Positions 36,254 to 49,200 of a stretch of 64,000 nucleotides of DNA are shown here, in pieces. Below the pieces are notes generated by a model. That model made no database searches and had not been told where the DNA came from. It saw only the letters and a program-made list of their open reading frames with translations. The translations under genes and the position numbers were made by a program. The stretch is taken from positions 124,001 through 188,000 of the forward strand of contig MU859093.1 in the NCBI GenBank assembly GCA_033297205.1, given 5' to 3'. Within the stretch, counting starts at the first letter, position 1. The number at the start of each line of letters is the position of its first letter. Origin of the DNA: Pseudoneurospora amorphoporcata (Eukaryota; Ascomycota; Sordariomycetes; Sordariales; Sordariaceae).

Positions 36254-37494
36254 CTCGTTCGATGTCACGGGCAGGGGTCTCTATCGGCCGCATAGGTAAG
36301 AAAGCAAACCTACCTACCTACTTGCCTCCAACGAGAATATCCCCGATCTTCAGAGGAGCGACGAAAGTAACACCGAAGCTTCAAAGCGTGGCCTTCTCGA
36401 CAACCGGAAATGCCTCGACGTATAACCTGCCAACGAACGCCGTGTCGCTAGCCAACAGCTTCCTAAAGAACCACTACAACCTTGGACGAGCCGGGCCCTT
36501 CCTCGTCGACCACGGCGCTGCTGCTGCTGCTGCTGCCGCCGCCGCCGCCGCGCCCACTCCTCAGCTTTACAATCTCCGACCAGCCTCCGTCGGACCGGCC
36601 TACACCAGCGCGCCAAGCCACGGCGCCGTCCACGGGCACCTTAACGGCCAGTACCGGACCACCGCGACCAACGTCAACCACGCACAGGTACACGGGGGAT
36701 GGGGTAATCACCACCACCCGGCGTCGTCGTCGCCGTTTGCCTCGTCGTCGACGGACTCGGTCGACGACATCATGGGCTCGCCCAGCCTCTCCGACTACTC
36801 GCTCGACAATCCGTCGCTGTCAACAGCACCATCCAGCAAGCCGGGCGGCAACAAGAACCGCCACCATAACCACCACAACAACCATAACGGTAACGGCGCT
36901 GGCAACAGCCGAGGCGGCCGCTCCCAGCGCCGCCCCTCCAACCGTGACGAGTTCGACGGCCCCCACCAATTCCTCCAGCGTCCACCGCCCGAATACATCG
37001 CCATGCAAGAGCGCGAGCTCCCGCATCTGCCCACCAACCTCCTGGTCCAAGAACAAGACTCGGTCCTGACCCAAGTCAACGACCGCCTCTCGCAATGCGC
37101 CTACGACTTTGTCGCCAAGTACCAGTTCCCCATCCCCCTGACCCAAGACATGCGGCCCGTCGAGCGTCCGCAAGACCGCGAGTGGACCGAGTGGGTGTAC
37201 CTCCTCAAACGTCTCGCCACCAAGAGAAGAATCCCCGCGAGGGTGTTGTATAACGGACAGATCAAGCAGTTCGTTACCATACTGGAAAATAGCCTCGAGA
37301 TGAGACATGCGGCCAAGCATCAGAGCCGGCCCCTGAAAGATGATCGGAACATTTTGCAGCTGATCAGCGCGGGGATCCAGGTCGCCAAGATCCTCAAGGA
37401 TGCACCGGCTATGGACTTTTTGGATAAGTTGTATGTCAGCACGGAACAGCAGATTCAGGAACGGGCGGCGGCGGCGGCTGCTAGGTTTCGTTGA
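35991..37494 (+). CDS. Asn/Ala/His-rich protein with conserved helical C-terminus, function unknown
   Basis: Three exons, 35991-36061, 36170-36295 and 36354-37494, give 445 residues in frame. The first intron ends with a textbook CTAAC branch site and AAAAG acceptor. Low-complexity tracts fill the N-terminal two thirds: 14 Asn from a pure AAC run, 12 Ala, and a His/Asn-rich patch. From about residue 290 the protein is well-behaved and helical (PTNLLVQEQDSVLTQVNDRL, SQCAYDFVAKYQFPIPL, EWTEWVYLLKRLATKRRIPA, ILKDAPAMDFLDKLYVS), ending near 445 in a short Ala/Arg tail. I do not recognise the domain. It may be a fungal-specific regulatory protein, but no motif supports a given role. The first ATG at 35991 is chosen because it opens an exon that splices in frame. 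Confidence 0.8.
36213..36254 (+). repeat. (AAC)14 coding microsatellite
   Basis: Fourteen perfect AAC codons in exon 2 of the Asn-rich protein, giving an Asn homopolymer. Trinucleotide purity suggests recent length change. Confidence 0.95.
36517..36552 (+). repeat. Ala-coding GCT/GCC repeat
   Basis: A run of GCT then GCC codons ending in GCG encodes 12 Ala in exon 3 of the Asn-rich protein. Confidence 0.95.
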
Positions 37495-40400
37495 GTTTGG
37501 CTCTCGGGGGTTGAGGTGGAAAGTGATGATGGTGAGAGGTGAGGTGAAAAGTGGGGAGCGAATTCCCTCTCTTGCTTGAGAGTGAGTGGGCGGAGTGGGG
37601 TGTAGAGTTCCTCGGCTTCTACGCCCGCACCTACACCACTCCTGAGGCTTTGCGAGTTGACTTTTGGACTTTGCTCTTTTTTCTTTTTCTTTTTTTTTTT
37701 CCTTTTCGCGCATTGGTTTGGTTGGTTATATCCCCTCTACAAGACTCCCCTCTGGATCTGGGTTTTTGGGTTTTTGTCATATTTCGGTTGCATCATCATT
37801 GGTCAAGAAGATATACGGGAAAGGAGGCCGTGAGGCTTTATAGACAGGGTTGGGTCATGTAAGCATCCACTCGGTCGGAGGCACTTTGTTATACCTGTTT
37901 TCATGTCACGTTCCTATTTTTTGGCTTATTGGTTTTGGTCTCGCTTATGTGTTTTCTGAAAGAAGAACAACTCCGGACGGACACACTTCATTCATGTCAA
38001 CAAAACAACAGGAGGTTATGTTATCAACGCCACGGACAAGTCAAGGGAACGCTTGTTGGCAGACTTTTGTTCAGAAAACTTGTATAGAAAGGGTTGGGAC
38101 AGTTCCAAAGACAAGAGACTGGTCTGTCACGGGTGAGAAATGCGGAAAAGGGGGAAAAGAAAAAAAATAAAAGAAAAAAAAAAAAAGGAACACATTTTGG
38201 GTAAAGGGATTGGGGATTGGAAAAGGGTAAAACAAGCATGGGTTGGAAACTGGGAAATTCAGCTGATGGAAAGGAAGGGAGGAAAAGGAAAGGCAAAGGA
38301 AAAGCCAGAAAGATATGGACCCGTCGATATACCTCACTCATCATCTCTCAACTCGGATATGGATATAGATTTACCTGCATGGCACTGGGGAACATCGGAT
38401 CGGAAATAGACGGCGCTCTGGTTAAGAGGACGGTGGTGCTCGGTGATGGCGTGATCGTTCCCTTGCTCTTTCTCCTTCTCGCCATTGATACCTGTTCATT
38501 TTTTACGTTTTGCAGTCAACCGAGGTGTTGGGTGGGTGGGTGTTTACTGGTGTGTCATGGGAGGGTGGTCTTCTGATATTGTTAGTAGGTAACCTATTGG
38601 CTTTATACAAGACTTGGTTGACATTTTGGCACCCTAACTTTATGACAACTCAGTCACTTGTGTTCATCCCTTTCGTACCAACACCCACTCGTCTCACTAA
38701 TAAACAAACTTACAAACTTGCTTGCTCTACACTCCTCTACCTCTACCTCGACCTCAAAAACCGGCCCGACCTCTCTCATTGTGTAGCACGGGTTATATCT
38801 CACCACCTACCTGTCTACCTGCCCACTTTACCGAACCTGACTACCGGTTATCACACTAGAATACACCACTCACTGCTTGATGCGGTGCGTGGTTCCAGGC
38901 TGTGTTGCCTTACCTGTCATGTCATTCTTGTCCGCCTTCTTCATCTGACCTTGCCTCGTTCCAGTGGCGGCGGCTTTGTTTCGGCTTTTGTCTACCGAGA
39001 TCCTTTAAGTTGATGATGGTCTTTGCAGGACATGGAGTGAATGCTTGCCACCTACCGGAGAGGCTTTGGTCGGGTTGCCCCTTATTATGTCCACGATTGT
39101 TGTCTAGCGCTTGGTAATAACCCCTTGACGAAAGACACGAGAGGTTATACGTCGTCGAGTACAATGGAACCGTGAGGCGGCTCAGTCTCTGATCATCTTG
39201 CACCGGCTCTTATGTTTCGCCGCTTTCTTTCGTGTTGCTGAGTTTGTTCACAACTCGGGGTTGACGATGACTGCTAATACCAGTATTCCTTCCGTGGATC
39301 TTACATGATACTTTCCATTAAACCGAGGCCGAGGCGAGCGAGCAAGCAAGCGGATATAAGATCGTGTGCTGTGGGAAGAATATGTGGTGTGTAGTGTAGT
39401 GTGTATGGTGGGGAAACACAGCATGCCCACCTGGTCCCTGTCCTTGTCCTTGCAAGCTCTCTTTTTTTTCCCAAGATGCGTAACGCTGGGTGGGAAAAGG
39501 GTTGGTGGTATCGACATTGATTTTGGCCTTCCGTTTGCTCGAGTCAAGTCGAGTCGATGTGACGTTCGCCCTGGATTCCATCTTTGGTGGTGACGCAGTA
39601 CCTCGCCGCCACGCAATCTGTCCGTCGTGCCGTCCATCGACCTGTGATGCAAGCAAGGATCCAGGAAGGTGAAACAAAGTGACATATCTGGTAGACAGCC
39701 TCGGTGTGTGGTACGGTAAGATCAGTGATCAGTACATGAAGATGGAAATGGTAATAACCAATGTACACTACAGTTAGTGTGGAATCGGTATTCAATGGGG
39801 TCTAGCGCCGCCAAGACGGTGGTTGGCTTCCATCCTTCTTTCTTTCTGACTTCTTTCGCATCAAGACATTTTCCCCCCATTTTCCCCCAATGTCCCCCTC
39901 TCTGGCTTCGCCCACCTCATGCCTCCCGCGGAACATCCACGGGTTGCGCAACCCCCCTAGCGGCAGGGCGGGCTGAGTGAACCACCCCTCGATTTCTTGT
40001 CCAATAGGAACATGATGTTGGTGGACAATGAGGGATGATCTCCAGGAATGGGCCATGCAAGTTGCGCATCTGTTCGGTACCCTGAAGAGGTTAGTACAAT
40101 ATCGTCCGTCTGGTCTGTTGCAAACATGTTCTTCGCTGGAGAGGCTGAGCAAGAAGACGAAGTCCTTGACACTGACTTCTCTTGATACCTGACCCTTTCA
40201 CAGCTTTGAAGCCACTCCCGGCCTGTCTACCGTGTACCACATTGTATCCCATCGGGTCCAATCTGTCATGGAGGGGTAGATCAGGCAAGAAAACGTCTTG
40301 TCTTGGCTTTGATTGACCTGTCCTTGACAACGTCAGGGTCTCTTCAGGATCAAAAGGATTCGGAAAAAGAACAGTCATCTTTTTTCTGTGCTTCCAATAT

Positions 40401-41109
40401 CTGAATCCCTCTCCTCGTTTCCACTTCTTCAACTCATTTCTCGTCCCTCATCATTGCTTCCTTGCCCTCTTTTCACCACAACTCTCCTGACTCTCTCGGA
40501 TGGGAATGCGTCGGTCTTGGTAGCTGTCGTGACTCGACTCTACCCTTCCACACGTTCTGCTGCGACACCTTTCCTAGGTCTCGAACAGGCTGGATACGGA
40601 AAACAAGAGAACAGCGCTTCTGTCGAAAAGAGCATCCCATGAGCCATTGATCTTGGTGCTGCGGGATCCCAGAGCTCTCGCTGGGTATAAGAACGAGGAT
40701 TACATCGCACAGAATCTCGAATCGGTTTCACCTTTCTACACCACTTTCGAATAGACCGTTCAACAAGCGTCAAAAGAGTCAAGTGCTTCAAAGCATCACC
40801 GCAACACAACGTCACACCAGCGTACCACCCAGCCTCCACAAAGCCATAGACAACAGTCTCCTCACGTTTCACCAACCGAGGTCCTAGCCAACGCATCTCA
40901 GGCCGTTCAAGACCCCGACCCCCCGGAACAAGGACGTTCCCCGTTCAAGGAAATTCCCCAAAATTACCTTTCCAATCGCCAAAGTGGAGGAATCAAAGAA
41001 GGAAGCCCTCAACACCACGAGGGCCACTGACAAGGGCAAAGCCCGCGAAACCATAACACCACCACCACCACCACCACCACCACCAGCAGAACCCGCTCCC
41101 TCGGAGAAC
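37495..41109. other. Intergenic region, 3.6 kb, leader of the large Zn-cluster gene
   Basis: No gene is supported. An A/G-rich tract lies at 38145-38190. The frame of the Zn-cluster protein is open upstream of 41110 as far as 40888, just after a TAG at 40885-40887 that could also serve as a splice acceptor, so the last part could be coding or an exon of the 5' leader. Confidence 0.45.
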
Positions 41110-44100
41110 ATGTCGACTTCACCTCTTATGGGCTACTCACCCTTTCAGGGGCATCATGGGAACCCCGAGCATGAGCAAGCCGAGTATGAGCACACCTATG
41201 GGCATGGTCATGCCCATACACAGAATTCCCAACATAGGTATGACCCCGAGTCTATCGGCGGTGACTCGGAGTTTGACCAACACGCTTGGGCTTTTGTCAA
41301 TGTCAGCCCCGACACCGGCACTTTGAGCGGTCTCCAGGCCAGCCCTGTCCAGGGTAGTCTAAGCTCTTGGACTAATGTGGAAGGACAGTTCGCTGGGGGT
41401 TTAAGCCCCCTGCCAGCTGCCTTGACTCCAGATGCCTTGTCTGGCTCGCCCGAAGGTGGTTACCAATTCTCCGCTGAAGACTACTCACACCTCGATGGAT
41501 ATACCTTTGACAACGTGGAGTTCAACGCTCTTTTGTTTTCTGATCCGCAGTACGAACAAGGCATGGCTGCTGCAGGACCATCTCAACAGCCCGCCGCCAC
41601 ACACCAGAACCAACAACCACAGAACTTTCCGGACGGCTTCAACCTCCATATCGCATTGTCCGGCGCTGATGCTTCACCTTGGGTTCATCTCTTTGCCGGC
41701 GGCTTCGAGCCCGATTCTATGGAAGAGATACCCTCCCTCTTCACAATGGACGACTTCAACATCGAGACCGGTCCAGGCGAACGAAGCTCGAGTCCCCCGG
41801 AGAGCATCAACAGTCACACCTTGAGCCATCACTCCATCCCCGAGAATGCTCCTCAACTATCCGTCCCCGTCCAGCAGGCACACCCGGCTTCCTCAGCCCC
41901 CGTCCCGGGCCCCTCATCATCTTCGCACGCGACCTCCAAGCCCATTGCCATTCATAAGACCCGTGGCAATGCTCGCGTCCAGAAGAAGAAGGCCTCGCCC
42001 AGCCCGTCGGCGGTCTCCTTCACCACCACATCCTCCTCCCACGTGGCCGTCGTGAACTTTGCCAGTCAAAACAAATTCGTCGTCATCACGCCCCAGTCCA
42101 TCAGCCAGAACGCTGCCAAGGGCAGCAGCGCGGCCATGTTCGGCGGTAAGGACGCCGAGGGAAACAACCGCACCACTTTCAGGGGCCGGAAGGGTCCTCT
42201 CGCCACTTCCACCGCCGTCTCGGCCTTGAACGTCCGCCGCATGGGCGCCTGCTTCTGCTGCCACGCCCGCAAGGTGTCGTGCGAGGAGACGCGCCCGTGT
42301 CGGCGGTGCGAGAAGCTCAAGCTGACCGTTCCCGAGGTGATCTGCTGGCAGTTCATCGACTTCACCGAGGTTATCTTTCCGGGGTGGCTGAAGGCGCATC
42401 TGAAACGAGACGGCGCCAGAGGAGCGGAGGAGTACGTGAGAGGGAACGTCGCCTCTTTCCTGGTGCGCTTCCGGGAGGACGAGGAAGAATCCGAGAAACC
42501 GATCAAGTTGACCTTGACTCTCGGCCGCGGCTTCAACAAGGCTGCCATGCTCACCGTGTTTGCCAAGTTCTTCACTCCCACACCCAACGCCCCCGACGCT
42601 ACGAGGTGGTACACTATGCGTGACCAGTCGGACGCCGGTCCCGGGCGGAAGAACCAGAAGAGACTCACCCTCGAAGAATTCCCAGCGACACCGATCGCGC
42701 TTCCCTACGGCTGGCTCGACCAGCGCGAAGAGCTACGTCGCCACCTCCGCCAGTTCCACGAGGGGCTCTACAACGAAGACCAATGGGCTTACCTCCTCAC
42801 GCAATCGTGCGAGCACAGGACCGACATCCCCAAGCGGGTGCTTCCCATTCTCAGGCGATACGCCAACGAGTCGCGCAACGTCATGGTCAAGCGCGCGCTG
42901 CAGATCCTGACCATGAACTACACCATGTCGTACCACCTGCACCTGGACCCGGACACCGTGCGCGCTATCGAGGTCGCGGGGTATCGGGTTCCGGAAGGGT
43001 TGGACAAGGCGGTGCTGACGGCGCGGGTGCTGAACAGGCAGCTAAAGGCCGTCACGCACGACATGATTGAGCGCGAGGTGCGGAAGCTGTTTGAGGACTT
43101 TGGCAGGGTGCTGAAGCCGAGATCTCGCAAGGAGTGGGGAGGCTGCTTCGCGGCGTTCGCGGCGCTGAGCGTGTTTTTGGAGTATAAGGAGGCGCAGGCG
43201 GATGCGTATGTGGTTATTGAGAACGAGATCAAGAAGAGGGATTGGTTGTATAAGCACCAGCAAAAGCAGGCGCAACAGGAACAGCATCAGCATCAGCAGC
43301 AGCAGGAAGCGGAGAATGTTATGGGCGTTAGGAAAGAGGGGGGTGTTGTCGAGGATGTGTTCCACAAAGAGATTGAGCAGGGGATGGACCAGTTGAAGCT
43401 GGACTTTACTCGGAAACAAGCGTGGGATACCCTCGAGGCCATCGATAACTTGCCATTCAAGCAGTTCATGTACCAGTTTCACCAGATTTATCAGACGCAT
43501 CCGAGCACGGCGAAGGACGGCAAGGCGTTTAACCCGTTCGTGGACGATGAGGCGTTGGAGAGCCTGAGGGAGTTCCCGGATGGCGAGGCGGCCATCTATA
43601 TGGTGAAGACGTTCAGGGACCGGTTCTTTGATGTTCCGAAAGTTCGTAAGTTTGCCCTCTTTTCCTCTTCACCTCCTTATTTTCCGCCGTGACGTAATTC
43701 TCTTTCCGATCTCTCCTTCATCCCACCTTCCCTCTGGTATTATTGCTGGGTGCCCATGACAGCTTCAACCTTGACCAAGTCTTGCACCAGGGCGAACCTG
43801 AACGTTCAAACCATGGTTCCATCCTCACCTCCTATAACCTTTCTCCATCCCCTCCCAGATTCTTTCGTGTAAACTTTCACCTGTATCCTCCCTGCTGATC
43901 CCCTTCCATTTTTCCCTTTTTCTTCCCCCCTATCCATTCCTCTCTCACTCTCCCCCACCGCCAACACCTACCAACTCTCTCTCTCTCCTTCAAAAGTCAA
44001 CAGTCCCAGCCTCGACTGACGCTCGATATCCAAATAGGCCACGAACTCGACTTCCTCACCTTCGACCCCAGCGGTCCTCCCAAAGAAAACGTCGACCCTT

Positions 44101-44705
44101 TCACCGACCCTGCCAACAAAAACAAGACTTCGCTCTTCCAGTTGTTCAACGGTCGGCTTCTCTCCAAGTTCTTGCTTTCGTTCATCGATGAGCGCATGAT
44201 CATGGGATCTACCGGTTTCACCGGCGGCAACAATGGCGGTGGTATGTGAAGTGTGAAGTGCAAGGTGAAGTAAAGTGCCGACCAAGGGCGAAGTAAATGA
44301 AGTGCGGTGCCAATTCAGGCTAGGGAAGGGAAGGAAGAGAATCCGAACGAGTAAACTAATCACTCGGCTTTTTTATCGGTAGGAAATGAAGACGTTGTTG
44401 TGGCTGCGGACGTCGACGACGTCAATGGGGGAGAACTAGGAAGCGACTATGAGAGAGAGGAAGAGTCGAGGTGGGATGTCAAGGCCAACAAGGACAACAA
44501 TGACGACGACGACGACGACAAGAGCGACAGCGGCAGCAACGGCAGCAACACAGGTGGCAGCTCCATGGCTGTCGACAACGAGCAACTTGAGGACGACGAC
44601 AATGAAGAAGCTGGCGAGATGATCGGCCAAGCGGGCTCATTGCGCGTGTTCCTCCAAGTTATTCTCTTGCCGAGTCTCTCTGCTTTCTTTGTGGGTTTCG
44701 CATAG
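41110..44705 (+). CDS. Large Zn2Cys6-like putative transcription factor
   Basis: Three exons, 41110-43645, 44038-44241 and 44383-44705, give 1020 residues. The frame is also open upstream (about 74 more codons back to 40888, including a Pro9 tract), but no in-frame ATG occurs there, so 41110 is the first possible start unless a further 5' exon exists. The N-terminal third is Ser/Pro/Gln-rich and disordered. A Cys cluster lies near residues 380-410: ACFCCHARKVSC, ETRPCRRC and VICW. It fits CX2CX6CX5CX2CX11C, with an unusually long last loop. The following about 450 residues are globular and helical. A Gln/His-rich linker and an Asp/Asn/Ser-rich acidic tail come after. The 392-base first intron is long for this genome. 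By family it should be a nuclear DNA-binding regulator; targets are unknown. Confidence 0.8.
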
Positions 44706-44990
44706 GGCGTTGAGCGTCGGAATTCGGTGGGCTGGTGGTATATCAATGAAGACGGAATGACGACACGGCCGGAATTGGTGGTTGCGTTGTGTTACTTTTC
44801 GAGCATTCAATGTTGGAGTTCCTGGAGTCGAACCGACAGTGAGATGGGAGTCTCAGATACATACCTACCCACGAATACTCACTGCATACCTCATTGATAG
44901 CAGGCGTGGGAATCATATGAATGGAATTTAACAAGATAAAAAAAAAAAAAAAAATAAAAATAAAAAAAAAAAAATAAATAAATAAAAAAT
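44706..44990. other. 3' UTR of the Zn-cluster gene and tRNA terminator tract
   Basis: The A-rich stretch 44934-44989 is T-rich on the minus strand and begins at the 3' end of the tRNA, so it serves as the Pol III terminator. The remainder is probably the 3' UTR of the Zn-cluster gene. Confidence 0.6.
44934..44989 (-). terminator. Pol III terminator of the tRNA-Pro gene
   Basis: On the minus strand the bases after the tRNA read TTTTTTATTTATTT and longer T runs, more than enough for RNA polymerase III termination. Confidence 0.8.
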
Positions 44991-45080
44991 GGGGCCACCC
45001 GGGGATTGAACCCGGGACCTCTCGCAAGAATGCTCAGGATTGAACCCTAAGCGAGAATCATACCACTAGACCAGCGGCCC
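44991..45080 (-). tRNA. tRNA-Pro (AGG) with an 18-nt intron
   Basis: Read on the minus strand, the gene begins GGGCCGC and ends GTGGCCC plus discriminator C, forming a seven-pair acceptor stem with one G-U. The D arm contains GGTCTAGTGGTATGA (A box). The anticodon stem CTCGC/GCGAG encloses 25 bases: a seven-base loop with anticodon AGG plus an intron of 18 bases placed one base after the anticodon, as in all eukaryotic nuclear tRNA introns. The T arm is CCCGGGTTCAATCCCCGGG (B box). No CCA is encoded. The mature length is 72. Long T-runs directly follow as the Pol III terminator. The intron itself contains another GGGTTCAATCC-type copy of the B-box core. Confidence 0.95.
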
Positions 45081-46235
45081 TTTTTAACTTTTTTGGTGGT
45101 GATAATTGTGAGAATTGTGATTTTGAGGACAGGTTGCTCAGAAATGGCACGACTGGGTAGCAGAGTTGGGGGTTTACAGACAGCCCAGAGTCCTGCTCAC
45201 ACCGACGCGTACAGTATGCACGGGGATAGGCTTGGCAGGACGCGGGTCAACTCTCACTTTTTATGGCAGTGTAGGAAGACACGCCTCGATCTGCCTCCAT
45301 GAGATAGATGGATTGAAGATGCGTTTTATTTTGTGTGAGTGGGTTTGTAGATCACCTCTCTCCGAATCGATGAAGGTGCGGTTGACGTCGGGTGGTCGTC
45401 CAGATGTTTGGTGGATTCTCTGGTATTAGTGTTAGTGGCTCTTCGGATGAACCGGCAGGGTAGGCTGATGGTGTGCAACATTTCAGTCCAGAACAAGATA
45501 TCGTGTTGTCTCTTGCGCGTCTATTCGTACATGAGAAGCAGTGTACTGTAACAATGGCTTGGGTGATTTATCTGTTCAAGTGCGGATACCTACAATTGCC
45601 AGGAGTCTACCTGCAGTAACATGTGCATGTGCCAAGGTACCTTATCGCTAACAGCCACCAACCCCTGAAAGCCGAGAGGCCAAGCTTGACGGGAAGTCAT
45701 TGAGCAAGCAGCTCAGGATGATGTCATTGCTCAGACGTCTGGCTTCCGTCGCTGTTTCTCTTTCTGTCAATGACAACTGCACAGAAAACAGGAATTATAG
45801 ATTGCGCCTACCCTTGCATTTGATCTCAGGCGCGTGAGCAGACTTGGCCGTGACACAAACGAACGGCATTTGAATTGGCAGTCATCAGGGGAACACCCTC
45901 CTGCTTTGAGAAATTACCTAGACAAGCACGACCATCAAACTCCATCACAGCCACTCGACCCGATCGGAACCAACTGGTCAAACCCCAGAAACATGTTCTG
46001 TCGCCGGTAACCCGTTAGTTACCCAGCCAAAAACGCAACAGGTGGTGCACTTGACGTAAAGCCGCTTACCTGCGTCACAGTCGCGTGGGTGGTACCATTA
46101 ACTCGTCATATAACAGCAATCCTCCCAAAGCAAGACGTGCCCATACTACATCCAAGCACCGCGACGACTATAACGAGCATCTTCCATTGAAGACGGAGAG
46201 ATACCCCCGGGCTCAAGCCCTCACATCACAACACG
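45081..46235. other. Promoter region of the glucosyltransferase-like gene
   Basis: No gene is seen. It contains the tRNA 5' flank and, at the right end, the leader of the glucosyltransferase-like gene. Very short ORFs only. Confidence 0.5.
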
Positions 46236-49200
46236 ATGGCGACCGCTTTCGAAACGCAACCACTGGTTGCGACAACCTCAGATAGCTCAGACCCGGCGTC
46301 CGTTAAGCTCGAAACAACTACGAGTCCGTCTGGCGCCCGCGTTACCGTCATTCGCGACGCCAAGGGCAACGTCGTATACCCTTCCCACGTTCCCCCGGAA
46401 ACCGAGTCGCCGAGCATCTCGCCAGCAGCTCCACCCAAGTCGCATCCACAAGAGCAGCAGCATCATCATCAAGAGACCCCGATAGACCAAGTCTCCGAAT
46501 CGCCACGACTGCGAAAAACCCATACCGAACCCCTCAAGCGACCCACGACCAAACAGTGGCAGACCGAGGCAGCGACACGCACCGACAGACAAGACTCCTT
46601 CCTCGTACCGCCTATGCAACGGTCTGGTACCAATGCATCGCAGTTCAACCGCGCAATGTGGGATCCTAGGGCACCACTACACGCCTTTGACAACAAGTCG
46701 GATTCCAGTAGCGAGTCGTCGTCGTCGGATGAAGAGGAGCATGGCCATGGGCACAAGAAGCACCTCTTCCGGAGGAAGGGCCATCACAAGCAAAAGGAAC
46801 ATCATAATCACTTCGGGAAATTCAATGTCGGGAACGAACACTACAGGACAAAGGGCAAAGTCAACAAGCGTGATGGCCGCCTTAGCATCTCGGTCAACGA
46901 CATGAGCAGTACGGGATACCTGGCAAAGGCTCTGGGAATGGCAGTCAAGAAGGTGATGCCGACAAGGGATGAGATTTCCAACAAGAACGCCGAGCAAGCC
47001 AGGAAACTATCGGTCGTGTCACGACTCTCCACCGCCTCTACCACCGCCGGCCCGGACAAGGTTTCTTGCCCAAAGCTTAACATCGTCATCATGGTCATCG
47101 GTTCCCGCGGCGATGCGCAACCTTTCCTCAAGATTGGCAAGGTTCTGAAAGAGCAATACGGCCATCGCGTACGCATTGCTACACATCCTGCCTTTCGCGA
47201 TTTCGTCGAAAGGGACTCGGGCCTAGAGTTCTTTTCCGTTGGCGGCGATCCAGCAGAGCTCATGAGCTTCATGGTCAAGAACCCTGGCATGATCCCAACT
47301 CTGGAATCAGTAAAAGCTGGTGACATCGGGAAACGTCGCGCCGCCATGGCTGGCATGTTCGAGGGCTTTTGGCGAGCTTGCATTAACGCTACCGATGACG
47401 AGCGGGATGTCCACAACCTCAAGATGATGGGTCGCATGGACCCCTTTGTAGCCGATGCCATCATTGCCAACCCTCCCAGCTTTGCCCATATCCACTGCGC
47501 TGAGGCGCTGGGTATTCCTGTTCATCTGATGTTTACTTTTCCATATACCCCCACCCAAGCTTTTCCCCATCCACTCGCTAGCATCAAGAAGTCCAATGTC
47601 GATCCCGGTTATACCAACTGGATCTCCTACCCTCTAGTAGAGATGATGGTCTGGCAAGGTCTCGGTGACTTGGTCAATAACTTCCGCGTCAAGACACTCG
47701 GTCTTGATCCAGTTTCCACCCTCTGGGCTCCTGGCGCCACCTACCGTCTACACGTCCCTTTCAGCTACCTCTGGAGTCCCGGTCTTGTGGCCAAGCCCCA
47801 AGACTGGGGTGAAGAGGTCGACGTATCCGGCTTTGTCTTCCTCGAATTGGCTTCCACCTTCAAGCCTCCCGATGATCTAGTCAAGTTCCTCGATGCAGGC
47901 GAGGCCCCAGTTTACATCGGTTTCGGATCCATCGTCGTCGATGACGCAGATAGATTCACGCAGATGATCTTCGACGCCGTCAAACAAGCCGGTGTGCGTG
48001 CACTCGTCTCCAAAGGCTGGGGTGGTTTAGGCGGCGACAGTCTCGATGTTCCCGAGAACATTCACATGCTCGATAACACACCACACGACTGGCTCTTTCC
48101 CCGGGTTCGCGCTTGTGTAATTCACGGTGGTGCAGGCACCACTGCTATTGCGCTCAAGTGCGGCAAGCCGACCATGATCGTTCCTTTCTTCGGTGACCAG
48201 CATTTCTGGGGTGCGATGGTGAGTAACTCCAAGGCTGGCCCGGAACCGGTGCCATACAAGAACCTCACGGCGGAGAAACTGGCCGAGGGAATCAAGTACT
48301 GTCTTACCGAGGAGGCTGTGAAAGCTGTGGAGGAGATTGCTCAACGGATCAGTGAGGAGGGCGATGGAGCTGAGAACGCTTGCAAGGCGTTCCACAGAGG
48401 CTTGATTCTCCAAGGCGATCGGTCGATGCGATGCTCTATCCTGAGAGACAAGATAGCGGTGTGGCAGGTCAAGGAAAGCCCGACGGGGCTGAAGCTGAGT
48501 GCCATGGCAGCGGATCTGGCGGTTGAGAAGAGACTTACCTCGTGGAAGAACTTGAGGCTGCTTCGACATGTCGAGTGGAATGACTTTGAGGGACCTGGTG
48601 AGCCGGTGACGGGCGTGGCTGGCACGGTTGTGTCGACAGTGGGCGATGTGTTCTCGGGAATTGGTGGAGTGCCGATCAGGTTGGGCAAGAAAGCCAAGCA
48701 GAGGAAAGTCAAGAAGCAAGAGAGGATGGAAAGACGGGAGAAGAAGATGAAGGCCCGAGAGGCTAGGTCGGAAGAGAAGGGGAAGGCAAAGGAGAATGGC
48801 AACTCTGCAGTCAATGATGCGAAGACAGACAAGCCGTCCGAGCAACAAGACGGAGCCCTCCAGAAAATCGAAACGAAAGACCATGCCGCCGCGGCCGATG
48901 ACCACAAGAAGTCCGATGCTCAGTCAAGCGACACAAAACCAGACGGCGCCACCGCCGTCGACAACTCCGACTCCAACGAGACCACCCCCGAGTCAGGCCG
49001 TTCCGGATCACTCCCCAACATAGCTACAACAACCACCAACGCCATCCACAACACCCGTCCCCGCCTCGAAACCCCATCCCCCTTATCGTCTTCCCCTTCC
49101 CCAGGGGCATCTCCTGTCCTAGCAGTGCTAGCACCCATCCGCCCCGCCCCCGACCACCGCACTGACACCAACCTAACCACCCAAACAACCACCACCAACG

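Noticed and set aside
44810..44850. tRNA-like GGTTCGACTCC (minus strand) 160 bases from the tRNA-Pro gene
   Set aside because: Flanks cannot form a T stem or acceptor stem; only a B-box-like word.
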